Assembly (NCBI GenBank): GCA_927417275.1
Contig: CAKMJV010000002.1
Span: forward strand, 1 to 45,744
Direction: 5' to 3'
Length of the DNA: 45,744 nt
Origin: an uncultured Clostridia bacterium
GTDB lineage: Bacteria > Bacillota > Clostridia > Peptostreptococcales > Acidaminobacteraceae
Within the stretch, counting starts at the first letter, position 1. Every line of letters starts with the position of its first letter. Shown piece by piece: positions 45,736 through 45,744 of this stretch. The notes below the pieces were generated by a model. It had not been told where the DNA came from. It ran no database searches and saw nothing but the letters and a program-made list of their open reading frames with translations. A program made the position numbers and the translations under genes.

Positions 45736-45744
45736 TAAGATGAA

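Overview
The window is one perfect palindrome. Bases 1-22872 and 22873-45744 are reverse complements of each other: every gene, stop and intergenic base I compared maps by x -> 45745 - x, and the two termini match base for base. The axis lies between 22872 and 22873, in the middle of a perfect 16-bp parS site (22865-22880). The window therefore holds only about 22.9 kb of unique sequence. The likeliest explanation is a fold-back contig (self-primed copying or assembly through the parS palindrome) rather than a real 45.7-kb chromosomal palindrome. All genes are listed on both arms, with the full annotation on the left-arm copy.

The unique sequence is the replication-origin region of a low-GC Gram-positive bacterium (Bacillota). 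The order rsmG-mnmG-mnmE-jag-yidC-yidD-rnpA-rpmH / oriC / dnaA-dnaN-rlbA-recF-gyrB-gyrA is the classical Firmicutes origin. The short YidC without a lipoprotein signal, the ParA N-terminus and the rsbV-rsbW-sigB module after gyrA suggest a Clostridia-type organism. This placement is an inference from gene style, not a database match. The genetic code is standard: Trp is TGG and all families are full length.

Layout of the left arm. At 1-264, tandem sigma-A promoters fire outward off the contig end, probably into an rRNA operon, and lie divergent from trpS (265-1251). A strong two-way terminator separates trpS from a minus-strand block: a membrane Cache-HAMP-PAS-GGDEF-EAL protein, sigB, rsbW and rsbV, then gyrA, gyrB, recF, rlbA, dnaN and dnaA. 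oriC is bipartite. The dnaA-dnaN gap carries DnaA boxes, a GC-rich spacer, DnaA-trio repeats and an AT-rich unwinding element. The 615-bp dnaA-rpmH gap carries a dense DnaA-box cluster. From 15002 to 22864 the plus strand carries rpmH, rnpA, yidD, yidC, jag, mnmE, mnmG, rsmG, parA and parB, ending at parS. The right arm repeats all of this in reverse.

The genes cover replication initiation (DnaA, DnaN, oriC), fork topology (GyrAB), repair (RecF), origin segregation (ParA-ParB-parS), the ribosome/tRNA/membrane-insertion set usual at Firmicutes origins, and a stress sigma-factor switch next to a c-di-GMP signalling protein. I found no mobile elements, CRISPR arrays, phage genes or defence systems. 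The most notable points are the palindrome itself, the SigB/c-di-GMP neighbourhood, the textbook DnaA-trio origin, a Gly at the GyrA quinolone-resistance position, and the absence of TGA stop codons.
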